From the NCBI RefSeq assembly GCF_017309385.1, contig NZ_JAFJMJ010000002.1:1860001-1924000 (forward strand): 64,000 nt of DNA. The letters run 5' to 3'. The notes under the pieces are model-generated. The model ran no database searches and had not been told where the DNA came from. It saw only the letters and a list, made by a program, of their open reading frames with translations. Both the position numbers and the translations under genes were made by a program. This document shows positions 57,983 through 64,000 of this stretch, piece by piece. Positions within the stretch are counted from its first letter, which is position 1, and every line of letters begins with the position of its first letter. This DNA is from Amycolatopsis sp. 195334CR (lineage in GTDB: Bacteria; Actinomycetota; Actinomycetes; Mycobacteriales; Pseudonocardiaceae).

Positions 57983-58885
57983 TCAGCGCAGGACGAGGTG
58001 CACGATCCGGCGGGTGGCGTCCTCCGCCTCCCGCAGCGTGGTCAGCATCCACGCGTGGAACATGCCCTCGTACTCCCAGTACTCCAGGTCGACGCCGCGC
58101 TCGGCGGTGACCGTGCGGAACCGCCGGGCGTCGGCCAGGAGCACGTCGCGGGTGCCGGTGAACAGGCTCAGCCTGCCCAGGCCGGTGAGCTTGCCGTTGA
58201 CCGGGCTCAGCCACGGGTCGTCCAGCGGCAGGTCGCCCGCGTAGAGGTGCGCGGCCTCGGACAGGCCCGGCACGCTGAGGTACGGGTCCAGCCGATCCAG
58301 CGCGGGCAGACCCGGATGGGTCATGGTGGCGTCCAGCCAAGGGGAGAGCAGGACGATCTCCTTGGGCTGCGGCCGGTCCGCGTCGCGCAGGCGTTCGGCG
58401 AGCACGAGCGAGAGCGCGCCACCGGCGGAGTCGCCCATCAGCACCCGGCTGTGCGGTTCGAGGTCGCCGAGGAACCGGTCGTGGATGCGCTCGATCAGCG
58501 GCACCGTTTCGGCGGCGGTCGAACCGGGCGCGAGCGGGTAGACCGGCACGGTGACCGTGCCGCCGGTGCGCAGGGCCAGCCGCCGCGCGAACTGCCAGTG
58601 GTCGCGCTGGATCTGGTGCACGTAGGCGCCGCCGTGCAGGTAGAGCACGTGCTTCGCGCTGGTCGGGGCGGTCGGCCGGATCGTGTAGCACGGCGTGCCG
58701 TCGACGTCGGTGCGCACGACGCTGGTACCGCGGTGGACCGGCGGCGGTGGCTCCTCCCGGTCGTGGCGGCGGCCGCTGTCGACGCTTTCCCGTAGCTTCT
58801 CCCGGTCGGCGAACACCTGCTTGCGGCGCAGCACGCGCATGCCGGCGATCAGGGCTCTGGCTCGAAAGCTCGGTGCGGAACGCAT
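57983..58885 (-). CDS. Alpha/beta hydrolase, hormone-sensitive-lipase (HSL) type esterase
   Basis: A 300-residue esterase: oxyanion HGG motif (VLYLHGGAYVHQ), nucleophile GDSAGG, and catalytic aspartate/histidine in the C-terminal third (GTRDVLLADARRF, EGMFHAWML). No signal peptide. The ATG at 58885 is chosen; no strong ribosome site is seen. It abuts the convergent ATP-grasp gene. Confidence 0.87.
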   Translation of the reverse strand: MRSAPSFRARALIAGMRVLRRKQVFADREKLRESVDSGRRHDREEPPPPVHRGTSVVRTDVDGTPCYTIRPTAPTSAKHVLYLHGGAYVHQIQRDHWQFARRLALRTGGTVTVPVYPLAPGSTAAETVPLIERIHDRFLGDLEPHSRVLMGDSAGGALSLVLAERLRDADRPQPKEIVLLSPWLDATMTHPGLPALDRLDPYLSVPGLSEAAHLYAGDLPLDDPWLSPVNGKLTGLGRLSLFTGTRDVLLADARRFRTVTAERGVDLEYWEYEGMFHAWMLTTLREAEDATRRIVHLVLR

Positions 58886-58919
58886 ACCGGTGCATACCCG
58901 ATCGGCTCGCTGGGTAACC

Positions 58920-59897
58920 TCAGCCGTCCGCGCGGGAGAGCAGCCGGATGACCGCGCGTTCCAGTGTCTCGCGCCGCTGCTCGTCGCCGAGGTCGCGGGC
59001 GCGGCGCACGGCCCGCTCGATGGTGTCGCCCGCCTCGGCCGCCCGCACCACCCGCGGGTCCACATAGGACGCCCTGGTCACCGCCGGGGTGTTGCCCAGT
59101 GCTTCGGCCACTTCCTTCATCACTGTCTTCTCGCCCGCCTCGCGGCCGAACGCCGCGGCGGCCAGCACGGTGGCGTTCCAGGTGCGCAGGTCCTTCGCGG
59201 TGAACTCGTCACCCGCCAGGTCCTTGAACCGGTCGTTGATGTCCTCGGCCCGCACCTCGTGCCAGCCGCGTCCGGATCGGTGGACCAGCAGGCGTTCGCT
59301 GCCGGAGTCGTTGCGCCGCAGTGCTTTCACCGCCTTGGCCAGCAGCGGGTCGCGCACCGAGACGGCCCGGTCGGCGCCGCCCTTGGCGGTGTAGCGGAAC
59401 CGGAGTTCGTCGCCGCTGAGCCGGACGTGCTCGCGCAGGAGGGTGGCCACGCCGTGCGAGCCGTTCTCCTCGGCGTACTCCTCGCCGCCGGTGCGGAAGA
59501 TCCCCCGGTCGAGCAGGCGCAACGCCGCCGCGAGCACGCGCTCGCGGCCGAGACCCGTCCGGGCGAGGTCGTCGGCGACGGCCTGGCGCACCTTGGGCAG
59601 CCGCCGGGCCAGGTCGAGCACCCGGTCGTGTTTTTCCTCGTCCCGTTCACGGCGCCACTGCTCGTGGTAGAGGTACTGGCGGCGGCCCGCGTCGTCGACG
59701 CCCACGGCCTGGATGTGCCCGTCGGGTTCGGCGCAGATCCACACGTCGCGCCAGGCGGGCGGGATGACCAGCTCGCGGATCCGCGTCAGCGTCGCCTTGT
59801 CCTCGACCTTGGCGCCGTCCTCGGTCCGGTACCCGAACCCGCGCCCGCGACGGACCCGGCGAATGCCCGGCCCGTCGACCTCACTCCGGACCAGCAA
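58920..59897 (-). CDS. DNA topoisomerase IB
   Basis: A 325-residue eukaryote-type topoisomerase I of the bacterial short form. GPGIRRVRRGRGFGYR and TRIRELVIPPAWRDVWICAEPDGHIQAVGVDDAGRRQYLYHEQWR make the N-terminal clamp; the catalytic domain has FRYTAKGGADR, FTAKDLRTWNATV and the active-site tyrosine in RASYVDPRVV. It relaxes supercoils via a 3'-phosphotyrosine link. The TTG at 59897 is selected because GGGGAGG lies 4 bases upstream and it fits the family start; the frame is open further upstream. Confidence 0.92.
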   Translation of the reverse strand: MLVRSEVDGPGIRRVRRGRGFGYRTEDGAKVEDKATLTRIRELVIPPAWRDVWICAEPDGHIQAVGVDDAGRRQYLYHEQWRRERDEEKHDRVLDLARRLPKVRQAVADDLARTGLGRERVLAAALRLLDRGIFRTGGEEYAEENGSHGVATLLREHVRLSGDELRFRYTAKGGADRAVSVRDPLLAKAVKALRRNDSGSERLLVHRSGRGWHEVRAEDINDRFKDLAGDEFTAKDLRTWNATVLAAAAFGREAGEKTVMKEVAEALGNTPAVTRASYVDPRVVRAAEAGDTIERAVRRARDLGDEQRRETLERAVIRLLSRADG

Positions 59898-59968
59898 CGA
59901 ACCTCCCCGCGCAGTGGACTCCCGGCAGCGAATACCCGTTCCGGCAGCCAGTACACAGGTGAGCTCGG

Positions 59969-60376
59969 CTACGCCCCCTTGCCCGGCACGAGCGCTACCA
60001 CCGGAATGACGCGGCTGGTGCCCTCCTGGTACTTCGCGAAGCCGGGATAGAGCGCGGCTTGGCGGGCGTACAGGTCGTCGTGCTCGGTGCCGGTGATCTC
60101 CTCGGCCCGCACGGCCAGGGTGTCCGAGCCGACCTCGATGATGGTGTCCGGCTTCGCCTTGAGGTTGTGGTACCAGGCCGGGTGGCGGTCGGCGCCACCG
60201 TTGGAGGCGAACACCACGTACCGCCCGGCGTCCGGCAGGTACATCACCGGGCTGATCTGCGCGCGGCCACTGCGGGCGCCCACGTGGTGCAGCAGCAGGA
60301 GCGGGGCGCCCTCGAAGGGCCCGCCGACGCGGCCGTCGTTCTCGCGGAACTCGGTGTCCGAACGGGCCCGTCCCAC
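59969..60376 (-). CDS. Nitroreductase/quinone reductase family protein (F420-dependent type, DUF385)
   Basis: A 135-residue split-barrel protein: EFRENDGRVGGPFEGAPLLLLHHVGARSGRAQISPVMYLPDAGRYVVFASNGGADRHPAWYHNLKAKP. This is the Ddn-like deazaflavin-dependent nitroreductase pattern, in which F420H2 serves as cofactor. The GTG at 60376 is the only in-frame start because a stop precedes it. It is divergent from the glycosyltransferase. Confidence 0.85.
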   Translation of the reverse strand: MGRARSDTEFRENDGRVGGPFEGAPLLLLHHVGARSGRAQISPVMYLPDAGRYVVFASNGGADRHPAWYHNLKAKPDTIIEVGSDTLAVRAEEITGTEHDDLYARQAALYPGFAKYQEGTSRVIPVVALVPGKGA

Positions 60377-60470
60377 GCGCTATTCCGACGCGGAGCTTTT
60401 CTTCCCACTTCAACGTATAGCGGGTACCGGGGCTTGCGGCAAGACCCCGGGGCGGGTCCAGAATCCGGCA

Positions 60471-61658
60471 ATGCGAATTCTGCTGTCCACCATCGGATCA
60501 CGCGGTGACGTCCAGCCGATGCTGGCGCTGGCCGTCGCGCTGCGGGAGCTCGGCCGGGAGGCCAGGCTGTGCGCGCCACCGGATTTCCGGGCCTCCGCGG
60601 AAAACCTCGGCATTCCCTTCACCCCGGTCGGGCCGGAATTGCGGAGCACCGCGAAAGCCGCGGTGCCGGTCACCGAGGTGAGTCCCGAGGTGCGCCGGAA
60701 AATGATCGAAGGCACGGTCACCGCGCAATTCGAGGCGATCACCGAAGCGGCCGAGGGCTGCGACACGATCGTGGCGGGCGGTGCCCTGCAGGTCGCCGCG
60801 CGTTCGGTGGCCGAGCGGCTCGGCCTCGCCTACTCCTACTCGAGCTACTGCCCGATCACGTTGCCGTCGCCGTACCACGCACCACCGCCGACGCCGATGG
60901 AACGGCCGGACGGCGCGAGCAACCGCGAGCTGTGGGATCTCGACGCCGCGTACTTCAACGACCTGTTCGGCGCGAAGCTCAACGAGCACCGCGTGGCCGT
61001 CGGACTGCCGCCGATCGACGACGTCCGCGGGCACATGTTCACCGGAAAACCCCTGCTGGCCGCGGACCCGGTTCTCGGGCCGTGGCCGGAACCGGCGGAG
61101 CTGGAGGTGTTGCAGACCGGGGCGTGGATCCTGCCCGACGAGCGTCCGCTGCCGCCAGCGGTGGAGGAGTTCCTCGACGCCGGGGAAGCGCCGGTCTACT
61201 TCGGTTTCGGCAGCATGCGCGCGCCGGACGGGCTGGCCGCGTCGATGATCGACGCCGCCCGTGCCCTCGGCCGACGGGCAATCCTCCTGCACGGCTGGGC
61301 GGACCTGGTGCTGCCGGACGACGCGCCGGACTGCCTGGCCATCGGGGAGGTCAACCAGCAGGCGCTCTTCGGCCGGGTCGCCGCCGTCGTGCACCACGGC
61401 GGCGCGGGCACCACCACGGCGGCCGCGCGTGCCGGTGCACCGCAGGTGGTGGTGCCGCAGACCTACGACCAGCGGTACTGGGCGCAGCGGGTGGCGGAAC
61501 TCGGCATCGGCGCCGCCCACGCGCCGGGTGCCCCGGACGCCGATTCGCTGACCCGCGCACTGGCGGCGGCGCTCCGGCCGGAGGTGCCGCCCCGCGCCAA
61601 GTCCGTGGCGAACGAGATGCGCGGGGACGGTGCCGCGGTGGCGGCGAAACTGCTCTAG
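60471..61658 (+). CDS. GT1 family glycosyltransferase (macrolide/glycopeptide type)
   Basis: A 395-residue GT-B enzyme. The N terminus MRILLSTIGSRGDVQPMLALA and the C-terminal sugar-nucleotide motif VVHHGGAGTTTAAARAGAPQVVVPQTYDQ are those of GtfE/UGT-like natural-product glycosyltransferases. The acceptor-binding half is in the first ~200 residues. No other biosynthetic genes for an antibiotic lie beside it, so a detoxifying or membrane-sterol/carotenoid glucosylation role is equally possible. It overlaps the next gene on the opposite strand by 4 bases at the 3' end. Confidence 0.88.
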   Translation: MRILLSTIGSRGDVQPMLALAVALRELGREARLCAPPDFRASAENLGIPFTPVGPELRSTAKAAVPVTEVSPEVRRKMIEGTVTAQFEAITEAAEGCDTIVAGGALQVAARSVAERLGLAYSYSSYCPITLPSPYHAPPPTPMERPDGASNRELWDLDAAYFNDLFGAKLNEHRVAVGLPPIDDVRGHMFTGKPLLAADPVLGPWPEPAELEVLQTGAWILPDERPLPPAVEEFLDAGEAPVYFGFGSMRAPDGLAASMIDAARALGRRAILLHGWADLVLPDDAPDCLAIGEVNQQALFGRVAAVVHHGGAGTTTAAARAGAPQVVVPQTYDQRYWAQRVAELGIGAAHAPGAPDADSLTRALAAALRPEVPPRAKSVANEMRGDGAAVAAKLL

Positions 61659-62116
61659 CGGAGCACCCAGGGCCGCCACCGGTCGAAGTGCCCGGCGAAG
61701 ATCGTGGTGTCCGGCGGGAACTCGTGCAGGCCGGCGGGCGGCAACCACGACGCGCCCAGGCCGCACGAGCCGAGGGTGAGCAGCATCGGGGTCGACGGCC
61801 GCGCGGCGATCAGCCGGTCGAACAGGTGCCGGGCTTCGCGGCGCTGGTCGTCGGAATCCCGGCGCCGGTACCAGAACTCGATCTCGACGCCGTAGGCCTC
61901 GATGGCCTCGGTCTCGTCGGGGGCCGCGGAGTGGTTGCGGCACAACGCCAGCCCGACCAGACCGTCCACAGTGGCCGCCGGCCCGCGGAGGCCGATTTCC
62001 TCGGGGTCGCCGCCCTGCACCGGGATCAGCTCGAAGCCGAGTACGCGGATGAACCAGTCGGCCTCCTCGGCGATCGGCGCGGTGCTGGCGAGGTAGAGGT
62101 ACTCGTAGTGGCCCAC
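61655..62116 (-). CDS. Glyoxalase-like (VOC?) protein
   Basis: A 153-residue protein with segments (HYEYLYLASTAPIAEEADWFIRVLGFELIPVQGG, GLVGLALCRNH, EIEFWYRRRDSDDQRREARHLFDRL) that suggest a vicinal-oxygen-chelate fold. The metal ligands are not clear. The GTG at 62116 is the first start. Role unknown; it converges on the glycosyltransferase. Confidence 0.5.
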   Translation of the reverse strand: MGHYEYLYLASTAPIAEEADWFIRVLGFELIPVQGGDPEEIGLRGPAATVDGLVGLALCRNHSAAPDETEAIEAYGVEIEFWYRRRDSDDQRREARHLFDRLIAARPSTPMLLTLGSCGLGASWLPPAGLHEFPPDTTIFAGHFDRWRPWVLR

Positions 62117-62206
62117 GGGTCAGCCTAACCCGCGGGGAATAGGGAGGCGGGCCCCGTGGTTAACCTTGGCATCAAGTAGTTCAATGGCAAGCTAACTGGA
62201 GGTGTC

Positions 62207-62797
62207 ATGGACGAGCTGTTCCTCTTCCTCGAGGCCGGGGCGGATCCGGAACGCGACCGCGTGGTGCAGGACTTCGGCGGCTCCGAATCGCTGCTGGTGT
62301 GGGTGCTGGACGGGGCGGCCGCCGCGCGCGTGGCCGCCGAACAGGTCGCCGCCGGGGTGCGCCTGATCGAGCTGTACCGCGGGTTCGACCTGGTCACGGC
62401 CGGGCTGGTGATCGAAGCGGTGGACGGCCGGGCGGCGGTCGGCGTGGCCGGGTTCGGCTTCGGCGGCGGACCGGCCGAGCCGGTCGGGGACACCGCGACC
62501 GTGTTCGTCGGCCATCCGGAGGCCGATCCGGCCGTGCACCGGGTGGTGCGCGAACACGGTGACGGCAGGCGCACCACCGCGGTCGCGGTTCCGGATTCCG
62601 CCGCGGCCGTGGCGGTGGCGCGGGCACTGACCGAGCAGGGCACCGAGCTGATCGAGGTCTGCGGTGGTGCTTCGCTGACCGCCGCCCGTGACGTGGCGGT
62701 GGCGCTGGCCGGGCGGGTGCCGGTGAGCCTGGTCAGCTGGCCGGTCGACTCGATCGAGCGCGCGGCCGCGTTCAAGGCGGAGTTCGACGCCGCCTGA
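62207..62797 (+). CDS. DUF6506-type protein with internal duplication
   Basis: A 196-residue protein with two related halves: residues about 38-85 (AAARVAAEQVAAGVRLIELYRGFDLVTAGLVIEAVDGRAAVGVAGFG) and about 131-185 (AVARALTEQGTELIEVCGGASLTAARDVAVALAGRVPVSLVSWP). The shared core reads ALIE-x-GGF/AxLxxA ... VPVxxxxW/F. I link it to DUF6506, of unknown function, with moderate trust. It is divergent from the VOC-like gene (90-base gap) and converges with the MarR gene after a 41-base gap. Confidence 0.6.
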   Translation: MDELFLFLEAGADPERDRVVQDFGGSESLLVWVLDGAAAARVAAEQVAAGVRLIELYRGFDLVTAGLVIEAVDGRAAVGVAGFGFGGGPAEPVGDTATVFVGHPEADPAVHRVVREHGDGRRTTAVAVPDSAAAVAVARALTEQGTELIEVCGGASLTAARDVAVALAGRVPVSLVSWPVDSIERAAAFKAEFDAA

Positions 62798-62838
62798 TCA
62801 GCGGCGCCGGTTCCTCGCGGAGCACGACGGTGTCCTGG

Positions 62839-63336
62839 TCAGCGCGCGGATTCGGTGTGCAGCAACAGTTCCTTGAGCAGGGCGGCGAGGGTTTCCCGTT
62901 GGTCGGCGCCCAGCGGCGCGAGGAACTCCTCGTCGGCGGCGAGCACCGCGTCGAGGGCCTTCTCCGCGAGTTCGGTCCCGGCCTCGGTGAGCCGGATGCG
63001 CACCGCGCGCCGGTCCGCCGGGTCGGGATCGCGCGCGACCAGGCCGCCGCGCTCCAGCCGGTCCAGCCGCGCGGTCATCGCACCCGAGGTGATCAGCGCG
63101 GTTTCGGCGAGCGCCCGCGGGTGGGTCCCGCCGGGATCGGCCCGCCGCCGCAGCGTGTTCAGCACGTCGAAGTCGCCGTAGCTCAGGCCGAGCGGGCGCA
63201 GCGCGCCGACCACGGCCGCCTGGCCGTGGCCGGCGCAGCGGAACAACCGGCCGATCACCTGCAACGCGCTGACGTCGAGCCCGGTCCCGTGAGCGGTCCA
63301 CTCGTCGACCATCTGATCGATGGAATCCTTCGGCAC
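62839..63336 (-). CDS. MarR family transcriptional regulator
   Basis: A 165-residue winged-helix regulator: LGLSYGDFDVLNTLRRRADPGGTHPRALAETALITSGAMTARLDRLERGGLVARDPDPADRRAVRIRLTEAGTELA. The wing and dimer helices follow the normal MarR pattern. No reactive cysteine. GTG start 63336. It is followed by a DUF6194-type gene whose start lies upstream on the same strand. Confidence 0.88.
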   Translation of the reverse strand: MPKDSIDQMVDEWTAHGTGLDVSALQVIGRLFRCAGHGQAAVVGALRPLGLSYGDFDVLNTLRRRADPGGTHPRALAETALITSGAMTARLDRLERGGLVARDPDPADRRAVRIRLTEAGTELAEKALDAVLAADEEFLAPLGADQRETLAALLKELLLHTESAR

Positions 63337-63366
63337 GCTCCGAGCGTAACCGGGCTCGACGCGCGG

Positions 63367-63828
63367 TCACGCTCGGCGTTCGTAGCGGGCACGCGCCAGT
63401 TCGTACGCCGTGTGCAGGAGTTCCCGCGTGTCGGCCTCGGTCCGTGGACCGGGGTTCACCACGGCGAGCCAGCCCACGGTGCCGTAGACGGGATGCGCCA
63501 TCAGGGTGTCGGCGGCGCTGTGATCGACCTCCCCGGCGGGGTTGTCCCGCGGGGCGTGGCCGGTCCACTTGACGAAGTTCTCCTTGCCCGCGGCGATGTT
63601 GACCCGGAAGGCGTCCGGCCGGTCCAATCGCGACAGGGTGTCCTCGGGGTAGTCCTTGGTCACGATCGTGGCGAACGGCTGGGTGTTCGTCGGCATCACC
63701 CCATCGGGTGCGTAGAAGAAGAACGTGTCGCCCCAGGCCACCTCCGGCGATCCGTCGCCCTCGGCGGGCTGAACGGTCAGCACCCCGTCGAGGCCGTCCA
63801 CGTATTCGATGATCTCTTCTGGCTTCAT
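63367..63828 (-). CDS. DUF6194-type protein
   Basis: A 153-residue protein with the pattern I associate with DUF6194: WGDTFFFYAPDG, FATIVTKDYPEDTLSRLDRPDAFRVNIAAGKENF, VDHSAADTLMAHPVYGTVGWLAVVNPGPRT and a C-terminal helix. Function unknown. It lies upstream of the MarR gene by 30 bases on the same strand and is probably co-transcribed. It is divergent from the MerR gene at the right edge. Confidence 0.65.
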   Translation of the reverse strand: MKPEEIIEYVDGLDGVLTVQPAEGDGSPEVAWGDTFFFYAPDGVMPTNTQPFATIVTKDYPEDTLSRLDRPDAFRVNIAAGKENFVKWTGHAPRDNPAGEVDHSAADTLMAHPVYGTVGWLAVVNPGPRTEADTRELLHTAYELARARYERRA

Positions 63829-63892
63829 GTGTTCCAGCGTTTCATTAAGGTGCTTGTGGAGACTTCAACCGGCAAAACGTAAGGTCGGCGCG

Positions 63893-64000
63893 TGTCAACC
63901 CTCAACACGGCCACCGTGGCACGGCGGGCCGGCTGCTCGGTGCAGCAGGTCCGCAACCTCGAACGGGACGGGGTGCTGCCCCCGGCCGCGCGCACCGACT
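63893..64000 (+). CDS. MerR family transcriptional regulator, N-terminal fragment
   Basis: Only the first 36 codons are in the window: STLNTATVARRAGCSVQQVRNLERDGVLPPAARTD is the MerR helix-turn-helix, where the recognition helix reads CSVQQVRNLERDGV. The GTG at 63893 gives a normal MerR start. The divergent gene at 63828 may share its promoter. The reading continues past the right edge. Confidence 0.82.

Noticed and set aside
60471..61658. Glycosyltransferase plus TylF-type methyltransferase as part of an antibiotic cluster
   Set aside because: No polyketide, peptide or deoxysugar genes occur in the window, and the two genes are 5 kb apart with unrelated genes between.
62160..62206. A MarR operator upstream of the DUF6506-type gene
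   Set aside because: The sequence near TAGTTCAATGGCAAGCTAAC has only weak symmetry and the MarR gene is downstream and convergent, so I could not support it.

Overview
The window is GC-rich actinomycete DNA. It uses many GTG and some TTG starts, is packed with overlapping genes, and carries Tat and lipoprotein signals, an F420-type reductase and an ANTAR regulator. Gene content and style suggest a Pseudonocardiaceae member, probably Amycolatopsis or a relative; this is inference and no marker gene settles it. I see no rRNA, tRNA, transposase, phage or CRISPR locus. All positions, starts and motifs were read by eye; family names come from motif recognition, not searches.

Left part (1-10.3 kb): the end of an ion-transporter permease; a di-iron fatty-acid/sterol hydroxylase divergent from a GntR/FCD regulator with a textbook operator between them; a tandemly duplicated, decayed junction of two convergent 3' ends (1690-2122); a RecF/OLD-like ATPase with a MmcQ/YjbR protein; a dicarboxylate/malonate-type carrier divergent from a class V aminotransferase, followed by a CoA-transferase/crotonase fusion; then a membrane Ser/Thr kinase whose outer domain looks like a family 2 carbohydrate-binding module.

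Middle-left (10.2-23.9 kb): housekeeping and accessory genes. These include HxlR/MFS and TetR/MFS efflux pairs with palindromic operators, a patatin lipase, a GAF-ANTAR regulator, an LTA-synthase-like sulfatase-fold protein, a second ClpX away from clpP, small membrane proteins, an epoxide hydrolase and a beta-lactamase-fold hydrolase.

Centre (23.9-44.8 kb): a roughly 21-kb plant-polysaccharide/pentose locus. Secreted GH51 and two GH43 enzymes, plus a GH11 xylanase, would release L-arabinofuranose and xylo-oligosaccharides. A YtfQRT/YjfF-type ABC importer, an MFS carrier, a zinc alcohol dehydrogenase, an aldose epimerase, an SMP-30 lactonase, an enolase-superfamily dehydratase and an alpha-ketoglutarate-semialdehyde-type aldehyde dehydrogenase fit an oxidative, non-phosphorylative pathway. 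Four copies of a LacI-type operator (TGTTAGCGMTMACA) sit before the GH51, GH43/lacI, importer and second GH43 genes. A different 7-4-7 palindrome (TGTTCGA-N4-TCGAACA and half-sites) sits before the MFS, IclR and catabolic genes. The keto-acid dehydratase/aldolase step has no recognised gene, and an unassigned U32-peptidase-like TIM-barrel gene occupies that operon slot.

Right part (44.8-64 kb): an exported intradiol dioxygenase, LysE exporter, PucR/CdaR-type regulator, Ohr/OhrR with its operator, an MHS transporter with an Ldh-type dehydrogenase and IclR, a regulator-ECF sigma-DHFR-fold operon, a hydrolase/TylF-type methyltransferase pair, an SDR lacking its catalytic Tyr and Lys, an orphan ATP-grasp ligase, topoisomerase IB, a GT1 glycosyltransferase and several small unknowns, ending inside a MerR gene. 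Two strong hairpins (47597-47657, 55631-55669) separate transcription units.
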